Below are positions 48,501 through 59,692 of a stretch of DNA of 64,000 nt, in pieces (position 1 is the stretch's first letter; each line of letters begins with the position of its first letter). The notes beneath the pieces were generated by a model. It saw only the letters and a list, made by a program, of their open reading frames with translations. It made no database searches and was not told where the DNA came from. Position numbers and translations under genes: made by a program. Source of the stretch: Apostichopus japonicus (lineage: Eukaryota; Echinodermata; Holothuroidea; Aspidochirotida; Stichopodidae); the NCBI RefSeq assembly GCF_037975245.1, contig NC_092561.1, forward strand, positions 7,262,501 to 7,326,500, given 5' to 3'.

Positions 48501-48614
48501 TGCTTCATGTATGCGAACTTGAGACGTCCTATTAAAGGTCAATACATTTGTTCAAATAAGATATCCAAGTCAAGGAAATCACTTACTATTCCTTAATACC
48601 ACCCGTGAAAACAT
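42514..48614 (-). CDS. ATP5PB: ATP synthase F(o) subunit b, mitochondrial, complete
   Basis: Peripheral-stalk subunit of mitochondrial F1Fo-ATP synthase, in the inner membrane and matrix. Eight exons: 48614-48587, 47624-47582, 46999-46851, 46298-46135, 45727-45602, 44349-44272, 43296-43195, 42570-42514. All are GT-AG with matching phases, giving 747 nt (248 residues plus TAA) against about 256 in mammals. The N-terminus ([10 protein letters not shown], basic, no acids) is a mitochondrial targeting sequence. Residues about 50-74 contain the family motif LGFIPEEW and KTGVTG. Residues 74-115 form the two-helix membrane hairpin ([34 protein letters not shown]). The rest is a charged helix ending [12 protein letters not shown]. 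Exon 1 encodes only nine full codons. Intron 5 contains a large minisatellite. Confidence 0.96.
43702..44056. mobile_element. hAT-like element with GGCGTAGGAA ends, ATP5PB intron 6
   Basis: A 355-bp element with ends CAGTGGCGTAGGAAGG and AGTTCCTACGCCCTTG. The perfect 8-bp target duplication ACACTATT lies at 43694-43701 and 44057-44064. The interior has the GTCTAAGGGGAGGGGGTGTC motif also present inside the element at 34775. There is no ORF of note. Confidence 0.9.
44456..45400 (+). repeat. 33-bp minisatellite, about 28 units, ATP5PB intron 5
   Basis: Units of the form TATAGTTGCTTGTACTAGTA then CTCGTATATATGG. The core 44507-44868 is nearly uniform; the flanks alternate with TATTTGAGTATAG variants. 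Each unit carries the palindrome GTACTAGTAC. The period is a multiple of three, so one plus-strand frame stays open as [11 protein letters not shown] repeats, but it is antisense to the gene and intronic. Confidence 0.95.
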
Positions 48615-48835
48615 CTTATTTTCTTATTTTGCTGTTTGTATGAAAAAGTCCTGCTTTTACGTAGTGCGTGTTTCAGATCATCGTCGGCAGAAAACGAAAA
48701 AAGTGATGATAAACCTGTCCAGAATCTGCCATTGATAATATGCTAGAATTGCTTATCTATCTTGCGATGTGGTACAGTATATATTATACGCGAATGATAA
48801 GCAACGAATAACATTTCATTAACCCCTTTCAAAGG
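48615..48835 (-). promoter_or_regulatory. ATP5PB 5' flank and 5'UTR region
   Basis: On the minus strand, the 220 bp before the ATG holds the 5'UTR and core promoter by position. It ends in an A-rich AAAATAAGAAAATAAG leader. No TATA box at a credible distance was recognised. Confidence 0.3.
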
Positions 48836-49950
48836 CCGCCCCTATACCCATGGGCGACGATCATGGGGGGACATGTCTCCCCCAATATTTTAGGTGGGGG
48901 ATATAGTATCTAATATCCCCCCAATATTTGGTGGCATAGTTTTTTTTTGTGGCTATAAGAGCATATTTTTTATGTTATCATTAGTTATTTCAAAATAGAA
49001 AATGCTTAGATGCAACTTACAAGGCCTAGGAAGTGCCATTTCCAGCGATCTGGGAGGCATTTTCGGCCAAAATTTTCTTTCACGCTTCGCGCCAACTCAT
49101 GGTGGCGCCACGCTTAGATAGTTCGCCTACAAGCTTCGCCCGTCCCTTGGCAAATTCCTCGCTACGTGCCTGTCTAACCGAGTCACAATTTGTTACTAAA
49201 TGTCACCAAAAAACGACACAGACTTTCACCGAGAGTAGTTTTTACTTATTTTCGAAATGAATTAGCTAGACGGACCATGGGCGCAGATCCTGTTCAGTGG
49301 TGGGGACATGATATACCGTGTCACCACCAATTTGTGGCAAACGCTGCATTGCAAACTTCCCTGTATTGAACTTTGGCGCAGTTTGATCCAGCATTGTGCA
49401 AATGACATGCAGCAGTTCTCATTTTATTACATTTATCCACAGTTGTTAAATTTTGGAAGGAAATCGCATTTGCGGCAGTTTATAATAGTTTTCTGGGAGA
49501 GGACCCAGACCCATCGTAAACAAAGTCTACTTGGATTATTTGTCCCCTGATTTTTTTTTCTGCAGACGCCCATATGTGTTTCCCCCAACTTAAATTTCTT
49601 AGCCATGAGATCACAAATTTAAGGAGGTTTTGGAGCATTATTGGGTCTGGGAAGTGTTATTTCCGGCGATCTGGGAGGTATATTTGCCAAAAAAATTCTT
49701 GTACACTATGCGCGAACCTATGGTCGCACTCTCCTTAGATAGTATCACAGAACAGATACGCGTCCCCACCATTATCCATGACTGATCTGCGCCCATGAGA
49801 CGGACCTATCCGTAATGAAATTTGGTATATGTATTTGGTATAAATACAAAATATCACGAAGCGTGCGAATAATTTTGGGGATGTAGTTGCTACGCGCCTG
49901 CACCCAAGCAAATGTCCCCCCCAATATTTGAAACAAATCGCCGCCCCTGC
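48836..49950. repeat. Nest of foldback hAT-like sequences
   Basis: The left part (48840-49172) carries blocks shared with 39280-39572: CTTACAAGGCCTAGGAAGTG, CATGGTGGCGCCACGCTTAG and TCGCTACGTGCCTG. The right part (49830-49945) has GTTGCTACGCGCCTGC and a C-run with CCCAATATTTG that mirrors CCCCCAATATTTT at 48888. The middle holds the separate insertion 49276-49797. It looks like an older element or elements interrupted by a younger one. Confidence 0.55.
49276..49797. mobile_element. hAT-like element with CATGGGCGCAGATC ends
   Basis: A 522-bp element with ends CATGGGCGCAGATCCTG and ACTGATCTGCGCCCATG. The perfect 8-bp target duplication AGACGGAC lies at 49268-49275 and 49798-49805. The interior includes GGGAAGTGTTATTTCCGGCG, related to the GGCGCGTAGCC elements. 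It lies inside an older repeat nest. Confidence 0.88.
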
Positions 49951-51218
49951 CTATACCTACCGGTTTACATGCTTCGGAACCGGTGACCGTGCTCCGTAGG
50001 GTCCAATGGGGCAATTTCGTCTTAGTCGCAATAAGTTTCGTTCAATGCGTCAAAGCCCTACCTAGAGCCACTAACTGGTCACTGAACAAGCGCCAAGTTA
50101 TGCACAGGAACCCATCCCATCATCCGTCGAGAAATGGTTCAGTCGCTTTTTTTCTTAATTCCGGGAAGAATGGACCACTGGTATGGCTGTTCATTGCAGT
50201 CCCTTTTATTTCAAATTTACACAAAAGTTGGAAAGTAATTTTCAACAAACCCTTGAGCATACTTTGTTTAAATATGCCTCTGAATGCACCAATTTTAATT
50301 CTTTTCTGGGGAGGACTGCAAGTCCCCCCCCCCCCACATGAGAGTCATTTCAACAAACCCAGGGCCCACTCCTTCCTTATGAAATCCTGGATTTGCACAC
50401 AAGGTATTTCTGTATTTCTCATAACTCGGATATTATAATTTGAAAATATAAATTATGGTCACAAAATGTCTCAGGGTCCAAAATTGAAGAAAAGCGACCC
50501 GACAGCAGGGAAGACGAAAAACAATATTGACTGGGTGGGATAAGAGGTATCACAGCATTGAATTATAGTCACTATTTCTGGAAGTATGAACAACCCAAGG
50601 GAACAGCTTTTTTTTTAAACTTTATTGGACTTGGAATATAGCCTAGCCCTGTTTATGGTGGAGGAGGGTTTGAAATTCAAACAATAAAGGGGTGTCAGCT
50701 GGATGTTCCAATACAAACGAAAAGAAAAAAAAATATTTCTAAAGACAACGAATGATGGCTGCTATGTACAAATGTATTTAAGCTTTTCTAAATAAAGATG
50801 AAAATAGAGCAACGATTAAAACAAAAGTAATTAAACAAGGAAGACAGTCTGTAAAACTAATCAGAAGTGAAACTATATGTGGTAAACCATGGCCACCGTA
50901 GTCGCCGGGATCTACATCTAAGCCTTGGCAGTCCATATAAAACGGTTCACTAAAGTGTCAATGGAAAATCCTTAAATGATATTAGTATGAAATCTCTCCT
51001 TTTATTTTACAATTCAAAACAAAAGAATTGAGAATTAAAATATTACTAATCAAACTATCCATTATTTACACTCTGAAACTTCACTTCTGCCAAATTTGTT
51101 TACATTATTGCACATGTCCCACAGTATCGATCATCTTCTGAACTAATTATCTAAAGGAAACATAAAAGGTCACCAGCTTTTACAGATGTTGTGCAGTCAC
51201 TATGCAGTTCTGCTTCTA

Positions 51219-51396
51219 CGGTGGCTTAACAGGGACATAGGAAGAGAAACAAAAAAAGTGTCCCCAAATCTCAATTTTTTTACCTTTTTTTCTCAAAATT
51301 TTGACTTTTTATCTCCAAATTGTGACTTTTTATCTCAAAATTTGGACTTTTTATCTCAATTTTTTCTTTTACTATGTCCCTCTTAAGCCACCATAC
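51219..51396. mobile_element. Short MITE with 24-bp inverted ends
   Basis: A 178-bp foldback element. Left end TACGGTGGCTTAACAGGGAC; right end, reversed, TATGGTGGCTTAAGAGGGAC. Between them are about four imperfect 21-bp repeats of TTTGACTTTTTATCTCAAAA. The element may be bounded by TA dinucleotides, but the duplication is too short to assign a superfamily. Confidence 0.75.
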
Positions 51397-53519
51397 TCTT
51401 CCATCGGAGAATGGACACGAAACGGATCTTGTGGGCCACAGTGACAGTGAAATTTTCTATCCAATTTATTGCAACACTTACACAGGTGATGTAACTACTA
51501 CTGTGGAAGGGGGAATATAATATTACACTGCCACCTTCTGTATGACTTTCATTAACTTAATGTTATATAGTTTTTTCTGATTTTACCTTGACTCCTTAAT
51601 TACTTTTATGTCTCTAATATTTCCCGCCCCCCCTTTTTTTTCAATTAAATTGTTTGGTCTAGTCCCATGAAAGTGCTTTGAGCTATTCTTTGATGAAAAT
51701 CCCTACATAACAATATATATTTTTATTATTACATACATATATATTATATGACATAATAAAAGATCAGAAATGTCTAAATGCACAATGGCCTATCTGTTAT
51801 GTTGCAATTACCTATCACAAGATGGCCTAGGCCTACACTGAATCACCCAACAGTATACATATGTCATGTTTTTTCTAACCATAAGGTTTTGCAGTAATCA
51901 TTAACAGGATTCAGAAAAACCTAGGTGGGCTGCTGCTGAAGAGAATGTTACAGAGGGCAGTATACAGGCTGTAGGCAGCTCTTTTCCCACTGGGTGTCTT
52001 ACGCTATTGAAGATAATGGACTGCCAGTTTTATAAAGTGGAGCTGAACCTGACTGTTGTGCACCCCGCATACATAATTCAATGTATCACATACCAAAATG
52101 ATATACACATGGACAAACTGCTACAAAATTGGATAGCGGTTTTCGAACAAGAACCTTAATTTAGTCATTTCATCCTTTCAACTTTGTTAAACGCAAAATG
52201 CACAAACCTCAAAAAAGTTCTTTGCAAAGTGTACTCACTGAACTCTTCCCAGGGACTCAATGATATCGAACTGTCTGTCTTAAAAATTTTGAACGGCACG
52301 AGGGTTTGGTTCAGTGATTATATACTCTACGGATGTGTTTTCCATTTCCCTTTGGGTTTTTTTTCCATGACGTTTTACAACGTCGAGTTTCAGAGTTGCG
52401 ACCCAAACTTCCCAGAGTCCAATATACATGTATGCTATTATCCAGTTAACTAACTGATAATACATCTGTAAAAGATGCAGGAACTAAGTATTTCAGAATG
52501 TTTTACTATACATAAAATAAAAAAAGAGAACTCTTAAATAATGCTCTGTTTTAAAACATCTACTGGTATTACACAACTAAGGGGGGAAAAACAAATCCCA
52601 AGAACAGCCTGTGACACATCGAAAATTGTCTCACGATCCAGCTTAAATATCACTTCTGACTCCAGTGCTATATTGAAATGTTTTCATGAAGTCCTGCAAA
52701 AGTGAAATTTGCTGATTATGCTCAAAGTCCAGCTTTGGATAACTTGATTCTTCCTACCATCTTTTAAGAGATTGACCTCGGATTCTTCTTGCTTTGTACA
52801 TTGAATCAAAAATGTTGAGTTCAATAACGATACATCACACTTATAACAGTATGTCATGTATCATATTCTAGCAAGAAAACATACAACTAAATAAAAAGAT
52901 TAAACGATAATTTTTTTTTATAAAAATAGAAAACAGATTCTCGTCAAATGGGCAGTCCTTTAAAAATAATGAAACTGTTTATAAACTTTACAGAAGACCA
53001 TTTTCTTTCTTTCAATCAATCCATCTTTGAATTTGACTGGCATTTACTAAATTACAACAGTGCTAAGTTTAAAATTTTCTGCAGAATGTTACTCAAACAT
53101 TTGACCTCATTACCCACAATACCTACCTCTGCAGCCCCCCTCCCCTCCCCTCCATGACTGTCCTCACAGATAAAGTAAAAAAAGGGCCCTGAACAGGAAT
53201 GGCCATGGATGGAGAAAAAACTATGTCAATGACATTGTAGCTCAACTACTACAAGATTTTTCACAATTTTGGTAAATAAATCTCTCAAGGCTCTGCAAAG
53301 CATTTACTGATTTCTTTACATAAAACGATGTTTAAATACAATCCTTGACACTTTCATGTTCATATCGTTAATATTCACAGTATTCTCCGTCCATTATAAA
53401 GGTTCTTTCCATTTGTACTTAACTTATATTTGCAATTTTCCTGGCAACCCAAACTGATGCAAGCACAGATGTTGGCGCCCTTCAAGAACTATGTTGCACA
53501 TAGTCAAAAACATTAAACA

Positions 53520-53905
53520 AAACCCGTAGGCTCCTGAATGAATTTTACATTTTGACCCCTTGTGACCCCAAATGATCTTTGACATGTAAATAAAGTACAA
53601 CTTTTATGACCTATCATATACTGAACACTATGGATGACTTTCATGAAAATCCAACATTAACACTAGGAGGAGTAAGCTTTTTTGTGATTTGACTTTTTGA
53701 CCTCTCTTGACCCCAAATGACCTTTGACCTACAACCTGTCTCAATTTTTCTCAAGATATTGATATCTGCTACAAACTGACAAAGTTTGATGAGGATTCAT
53801 TAAAGAACCTGCAAACAGCAGGCCTTTGAGCAATTGTTGACGGACAGACGGCCAGACAGACAGACAGACGCATTGCCATGACAATTGCTCAACTAGTTGA
53901 GCTAA
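53520..53905 (+). repeat. Dispersed repeat with GACAGACAGACAGACG and GCCATGACAATTGCTCA
   Basis: Two internal blocks repeat the pattern TTTTGACC...TGACCCCAAATGA, followed by a (GACA)n run and CATTGCCATGACAATTGCTC, then AACTAGTTGAGCTAAAA. Repeats of this appearance are common in marine invertebrate genomes. No family name is assigned. It starts within 20 bp of the ALKBH3 stop codon, so it probably forms part of the 3'UTR. Confidence 0.5.
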
Positions 53906-53918
53906 AAATGAAACATGA

Positions 53919-56900
53919 CTATTTTGCTACATGGTCTCTGTTATCAGGAATGATCCATCTATATGTAAGGTTGACTCGACTTCCTTTATTATGATACTCC
54001 TTCGGGACTCGATGCTGTGATGATACAAAAAAAATAAATATAGAACAAGAATGATTATTAACTAACGGGTACAACTTCATTGTTATTAATTTTTTAGCGG
54101 TTCTCGGAGGACCTCTAGTTGATCCCATATGGCCTATTGACCTCCACCAAACCAAATTACAGTTGTGTCCTTTGTATTCACTATTTGGAGATGTACAAAC
54201 TTAAAAGTGCATTTTGTGATTCAGTTATAAACACCGAATATATTCCTCACCAGATTGACAAAGTTGCGGTCTTCTGTTCAAATATTTAAGAAGCAACCAA
54301 TCACATATTCATGAAGAGCTAATTTTTTGAAGGGGAAAAAAATCGACCTCATCTTGACAATGTGATTGAAGGGAAATTGTCAAAACTGAAATAGATGGTT
54401 TGAGGCCATCGGGTAACATATCATTTTGTGTGTGTTTGTGTGACAGAATGCAGACTGAGCCTTTACGTAGGAAGTTCTACCAGAATGTACTTTTGAAGAT
54501 AAGGGTACTAACAAAGTTTTGTCCCTCTGCAGTTTATCTCCTACCTCTCCTCTTCCCCCTGTTGGTTTCTTTCTTCTCTCCATCCATTGTCTACTAATCC
54601 TCTTACATCTATCTATTTGTGTTCACCCTGCTCATTAACTTGGCTGTATTCTGTGCATGTATTTGTCCCTTATTTACTGTTACTTGTCATTCAGCCTCTG
54701 AAGAAGATCCTGCCAGGTTTGAACCGTCAGGCCAACTTACTTTTACACAAAGTTTATACTGTAAAGATTTCTTATTGTACTCACCAACCAATCATGTTGC
54801 GTTGCTCCACCCATAATTAGAAGGCTACCGTGACTCAGCGGTATCTTCAGTTTACTTCCGAAAGGTAGTTTCTTGTCTTTCTCTTCGAGCTGCGAAAAAT
54901 GCAAAATATTTCTACTAATTAGAAGTTAGCTTACCAGAAAAACAAGATATTATCGCCACCTGTTTTTGATCGAAACAGAAAACCAATCGTTGGAATGACG
55001 GAAAGGCTCCCAGAAATATTGTCATGGTTTGAAGATACCTCTGTGTTTTAAAAGATGTGTCAATAATGTAAATAGATATGTGGTGCATGTATGAAACGTA
55101 ATCACAATCTATAAATTTGCTAATAAAAACAACTACATTCAGTTCAGATTCTTATTAGTAACTGGAAAATATTCATGCCTGACGACATACATCAATTTCG
55201 TCATGTTTTTCTATAAAGTACTTATGTTTTTTACTCTCATTCTCCCATTTCAGCGCCCCCCCCCCCCCTAAACCCGGCGCCCTTCCTTGACCACCCTAGC
55301 TACGCCACTGTCTGAGTATATCTATGGAGACAGTTTTATTCCGTAAAAAAGGTCTGACTCTCCCTCTCTGACTCATCTTTACTTGTACAAAGCTACGATC
55401 CACTTGCGACTGGGTGTGGTGGATCCACTCCCGTCAACTTTGAATATCTTCAACAGATCCAGCATGTCTATTACACACACCTATTGAGCCATAAATAGTC
55501 ACATAAAACCTTTTTCCTAAACACAATCACCCCTGCTTGCTCATGGGAAGGGTCTGAAAACCTTTTTCCTAAATAGATCACCCTTGGTTGCTCATGGAGA
55601 GGGTCTGAAAACCTTTTCCTAAACACAATCGCCCCTGCTTGCTCATGGGAAGGGTCCCCATCAACGGAAACTCATGATTCCCCCCCCCCTTCCCCGTATG
55701 GACAATAAATCAAGTTACTTTTTTATGTAAGCCACTGGAGTCATAGAGAGATGCATCTCCTGGGTCAATAAATGTTTAAAATTAGTCACATACCAGTTTC
55801 ATATTTGATGCATAATTTTTAGAAGGAAAAGGAGGAAGTTTTAGAACATGTGTCTATATGTCTATTTATTTCTACAATCATACACATGTCTACATATGTT
55901 TTATGTGTATATATGTCCACATTACATGTCCTCATTTTCTCACACAATTTGTGTACATATGCCTATGTGTATGTCTACATATGTGGACATATATGTCAAT
56001 ATCTGTGTGCACAAGTCTAAATGTGTCTACATATGTCTCCATATCATGAACTTTTATTAACTGAAAGAAACTCACCACATGTTTCTTTGTCATCATTTCA
56101 AAGTATCTGGTGTCCCCTAGCGACAAAGATGCTATATTTGGCTCTTTGCCAAGTCCATATTCATCGTCGCTGTGCCACGCTATGCTGTCACGGCCGTCAC
56201 GGTACAAGTTGCACAAGACAGAGTTGTACTTGTGATCAAAGTTGACCTCAATTTTTGCCTTCAGGGAAGCGACCTGTTCATTCCACTGAAACCAAATAAG
56301 GAAGGAGAAAAGGTAATTAATTTCTTCCATTCAACAAAGCAAATATATTAATCTATCAAACAACAGCACTTCTAAATACAGGGTAGATTTGGTAACAATG
56401 AAGACCAAAATAATAAAAAACTTGGCTTTATTTCTGTACCTCTTTATTGAGATTCCATGAGACCCTTGAATAGGTGTATGGAAACTCCCCAAACCAGAGA
56501 GACATTCTTGGTTCTGTATACATCTCGCCTGTAAGATGAAGTGGCAAAACAGAAAAGACATAAATCTTCATTTTTACTTTTAGCTGTTGTTTTCATTCCG
56601 TCACAAATCCCCAAATTCACTCTGACACCGTCTAAACAGCTTTTCAAGGAGTGAGGAAACATTCACAGGGAATAAAGTTTAAAAAAGATAAACCCAACAC
56701 CTTTATCTTCTGTCATGGGGTAGGAGGGAGGGAGAGGAGGACTAAAGAGGATGGGAGAGGAGGGGCAGGTGAGGGTGGGGGCCAAACCTGCCTCTGCAGC
56801 ACCAAATGGGAGATTTGCTATGTTAGAAGTACCACAGCCAAGTCTTAGTAAGGACTATAATTTTGTTACATATGGGATATCATAATTCCATCAGAAGTGT

Positions 56901-58745
56901 TTCTTAATGACAAAATGGCACTTTCACATAGTATGCAATGTATTGAATTTATACAATGGTCATTTTTTTACTCTGTAGCATCTCATAGGCAAAAGAAGAA
57001 AACTTCTCTTGTGTTAGGAATGTAAGAAAATTTGAAGAAAAAAGAAAGGGATTTTTTATAGCAAGTTACCATCTCCGGTGGTATTTTCCCTTTGTTGCCA
57101 ATTCAATTCTTTAATCAATCGTTTAAAGGAGACATCTGATTCATCTTCTTGTAGGAAATTTGGAACAAACATCACCCTGTAATAAGAAGTTGGAAATATG
57201 TAATTTCAGCCCTTAAAATGACACACATTTTAACATCAGAAAATAACCCAGTAACTTTAAAGTTTGATTGAATGTATTGTTATGTTTGAGGGGTTTGTTA
57301 AAATTGTTGGAAATTTTGTAACATGACATTAAACACTTTATATAGCAAATCATTTATCAATTTTCTGACAATTTAACTTTCACTTACAATATCCTAATCT
57401 AATTTAAGTACATTGAAATTGATCAAACTACTCTCTCCTACCCTCTCCTACATTTTACACCATATGAAAAGTTTAACATTAAAAGAAAATGCACTTTAAA
57501 AACAAAGTTTTTTTTGGCTGTTTCTCTTATTACTTAGAATGAAACACAACTACTCAAGCTATTAGAAAACTGCATTGTTTATGGGAAATTTTAGTTCCTT
57601 ACCAAGAAAACCACATCACCAGGGTGATATCTAACATCATTTGTGTGAGACAAATATTCAGTATAAATTCATGGTACACAATGTCAATTGAGACCACAGT
57701 TGAGGTCTAAAGTTTTCTTGATAACATTTTGTACTTGCATTTGTACTGACTTAGCGGTCTAAGCTGCAATGACAGGTAACTCCATGGATATCAGTTGTTT
57801 ATCAATAATCTATGGAAACTGCACAAATCAATGTTTTGCCTTCAAATCATTTCTTTTATTAATCTCGTTTGAAAAGGAAGTTGCTTTTTTCACTGACTAC
57901 AGTTTTATAAAAACTTATTAATAGAAAATATTAAACTACAAAGTACAAAAGTCACAATTAGTATTTAACGAAACTCATACCACGATTCTCCTGCGTTTGT
58001 TCTGCTCAGAATGTGTTTACCATGTTCTCTGAAATACCAACGAAAGACAGGAAAGTTTATAAGCAAAGAAAAATGGAGGGCATTTCAGAAACTTAGACCC
58101 GCTACAAGAGAAGAAAAACGAAATGATTTACTCACTCACACAGGTGTTTTTAAAGAGTAAATAAAAGCTTTACAAAAACACTGATATTTACTGAAAGATA
58201 GGTCATAACCCTTTGACCTTGTTTTAAGGGATCTACTGTTTCCAAAATATTCTTACGACGACGGTTGTGCAAGATACTTCTAAATAAAATATTAGTAAAA
58301 TAAAATAAAACTGTTAGCAAACTGCTTATCCACTAGAGAGCCTGTGTAATAGAATGTGTAAAATTAAGTTGGCCTGACGTTTCGATCCTAGCAGGATCTT
58401 CTTCAGAGGCTAAAAATATTAGTAAACAGTTCTTCTGCTTACTCTAAGAGATGAACAGTCTCTTTGATCGGTGCCTCCACCGTTACCTCCTTGAAAACAA
58501 ACGACTGGCTTGACGGTTGGCCCGGTAACCGAGGATTTTCCAAACTTCCTGCTTCTGTCGAGGGGTCGCGGGACATATCTGCGGCCTTTTGAGATGTGTT
58601 AACCGCTGCCGGCAAGCTCCTCTGCGGTCGCGTCCCAGGTTTTCTCAGACCACTGAGAGCACCGGCTCCCTGAAGTCGATTACGACGTCTCTTTTCCGCG
58701 TGCTGTTGAAAAGGACGAAGATGCTCTGAGCTTTCATAATCTAAC
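53919..58745 (-). CDS. ALKBH3: AlkB homolog 3, 2OG-Fe(II) dioxygenase (5' end not found)
   Basis: Oxidative demethylase removing N-alkyl lesions (1-methyladenine, 3-methylcytosine) from single-stranded DNA and RNA, using Fe(II) and 2-oxoglutarate. Seven exons: 58745-58443, 58028-57981, 57176-57070, 56528-56440, 56285-56076, 54889-54785, 54014-53919. All are GT-AG with phases agreeing, giving about 319 codons. The N-terminal part aligns with the vertebrate EKRRR...QGA and FVFKE motifs. Then LWFGEFPYTYSRVSWN and NSVLCNLYRDGRDSIAWHSD. WHSDDE supplies the His-x-Asp iron ligands, WLHRVPKEYH the distal His, and RVNLTYR the R-x5-R 2-oxoglutarate motif. Exon 1 begins mid-codon (phase 2), so an upstream exon supplies the ATG. 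ATGCA at 58886-58882 would fit the phase but has a weak donor. All catalytic residues are present. Confidence 0.92.
54520..54752 (+). mobile_element. Retroposon (GGCCTGACG family), longer copy, ALKBH3 intron 6
   Basis: Pyrimidine-rich part TCTCCTACCTCTCCTCTTCC, then TTGTGTTCACCCTGCTCATT, TTACTGTTACTTGTCATTC, AGCCTCTGAAGAAGATCCTG and CGTCAGGCCAACTTACTTTT. It matches 6821-7075 (minus) over the whole length, so the family extends at least 250 bp upstream of the short copies. It lies just upstream (in plus coordinates) of exon 6. Confidence 0.7.
55255..55312 (-). repeat. GGCGTAGCTAG-end fragment of a foldback element
   Basis: On the minus strand it begins CAGTGGCGTAGCTAGGGTGG and runs into GGGCGCCGGGTTTAGG and a G run. 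Only this end is recognisable. Confidence 0.45.
55505..55660 (+). repeat. Three-unit tandem repeat, ALKBH3 intron 5
   Basis: Three copies of about 57 bp of AAACCTTTTTCCTAAACACA, ATCACCCCTGCTTGCTCATG, GGAAGGGTCTGA, with small differences. Confidence 0.85.
58300..58412 (-). mobile_element. Retroposon (GGCCTGACG family), short copy, ALKBH3 intron 1
   Basis: A 113-bp 5'-truncated copy, minus orientation, ending AACAGTTTTATTTTA. The 14-bp target duplication AAAATATTAGTAAA lies at 58286-58299 and 58413-58426. It sits 16 nt inside the intron from the 5' splice site of exon 1 (58442). Confidence 0.85.
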
Positions 58746-59692
58746 CTACAAATTTTGCTACAAATTGTGAACAATTTCAAAATTAGTCCTGGCCCAGAAA
58801 TGAGCAAGTGCTAAATATTTAGATAATATCTCTCAGTTAGGGATGCCATAGATATTTTTCTTTGGTTGACAAGTGGTACACTGCATCTTGAGGGTGGTGG
58901 TCTAAGGGGTGTCCGCCCCCCCATCCAACAATCCTCCCTCCCCCCTGCCTGCCCCCCTTCCTCTCTTTTGAAGAAACCATAACAAATGGTGGCACATTCA
59001 TAGCTTTATACACCAGTTGAGTACAGTGTAAAATATCCTCACTTTCATATTATTATTATAAATTTTTCTATGCAAAACGCGAATACCACACATCATTTTT
59101 CGACTGCAACTTTAGAAAACACTTTCTTAGCGAAACGGTTCATTATGTTTATAGTAGAAAGCAGTATCAGCTTCGTATGTTGAAGCATGATCATCAATTT
59201 TTTTCTCACAAATTTACCAGAATGATACGATAAACGTTAATTCAAGCACAATGTTACAGAAATTTCTCTAAAATTTTTTTTGTTCTGATGGAATCCAAGA
59301 TTCCAAGTAGTCAATCAAAATTATTGGATCTGAAGGAAAGCGAAAATCAGCGTTACAAGAGCAATGGTGCTCTAAGCCTCTTTGAGTTCATGTGTACTAT
59401 CTGATATAACGATGGATGTTGACACAACCAGACAGCCAAATGTCTTTCTGTATCTTTGGTTAAATTTAAAGACACTCTCAGTTCAGCGCTGTGAAAGTTG
59501 AATTTATAAATATTAAATTTGATCGCCCCACAGATTTTTCATTTCCCATATATGCAATATATCCATTACCAGATAGCTATTGAAAACAAACTGATCCATA
59601 TTTACGTGCACACTCTAATCTCATGAAAAAGCACTCTTTCCACCTGTTAAAATAATGGTATGGCCCACCACACATTGTTACAGATCTATACA
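58746..59692. other. Gap between the EXD3-like gene and ALKBH3 exon 1
   Basis: About 950 bp with no long frame on either strand. It must hold the ALKBH3 start exon or promoter unless that lies within the EXD3-like gene, and possibly a last EXD3 exon. A good minus-strand acceptor (CTTTCCTTCAG) near 59340 would lead only to ATC CAA TAA. A C-rich repeat scrap lies at 58895-58970. Confidence 0.4.

Larger units (their letters stand above)
49951..53918. other. 3' flank of ALKBH3, mostly unannotated
   Basis: No exon recognised. It probably includes the ALKBH3 3'UTR on the minus strand. AATAAA (minus) occurs near 51000 and 50621 but is far from the stop codon. A MITE lies at 51219-51396 and a dispersed repeat at 53520-53905. 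Confidence 0.35.

Noticed and set aside
49983-50438. 151-residue plus-strand ORF
   Set aside because: It has no recognisable domain, covers repeat-like sequence with a long C run, and has no start context or neighbouring exons.
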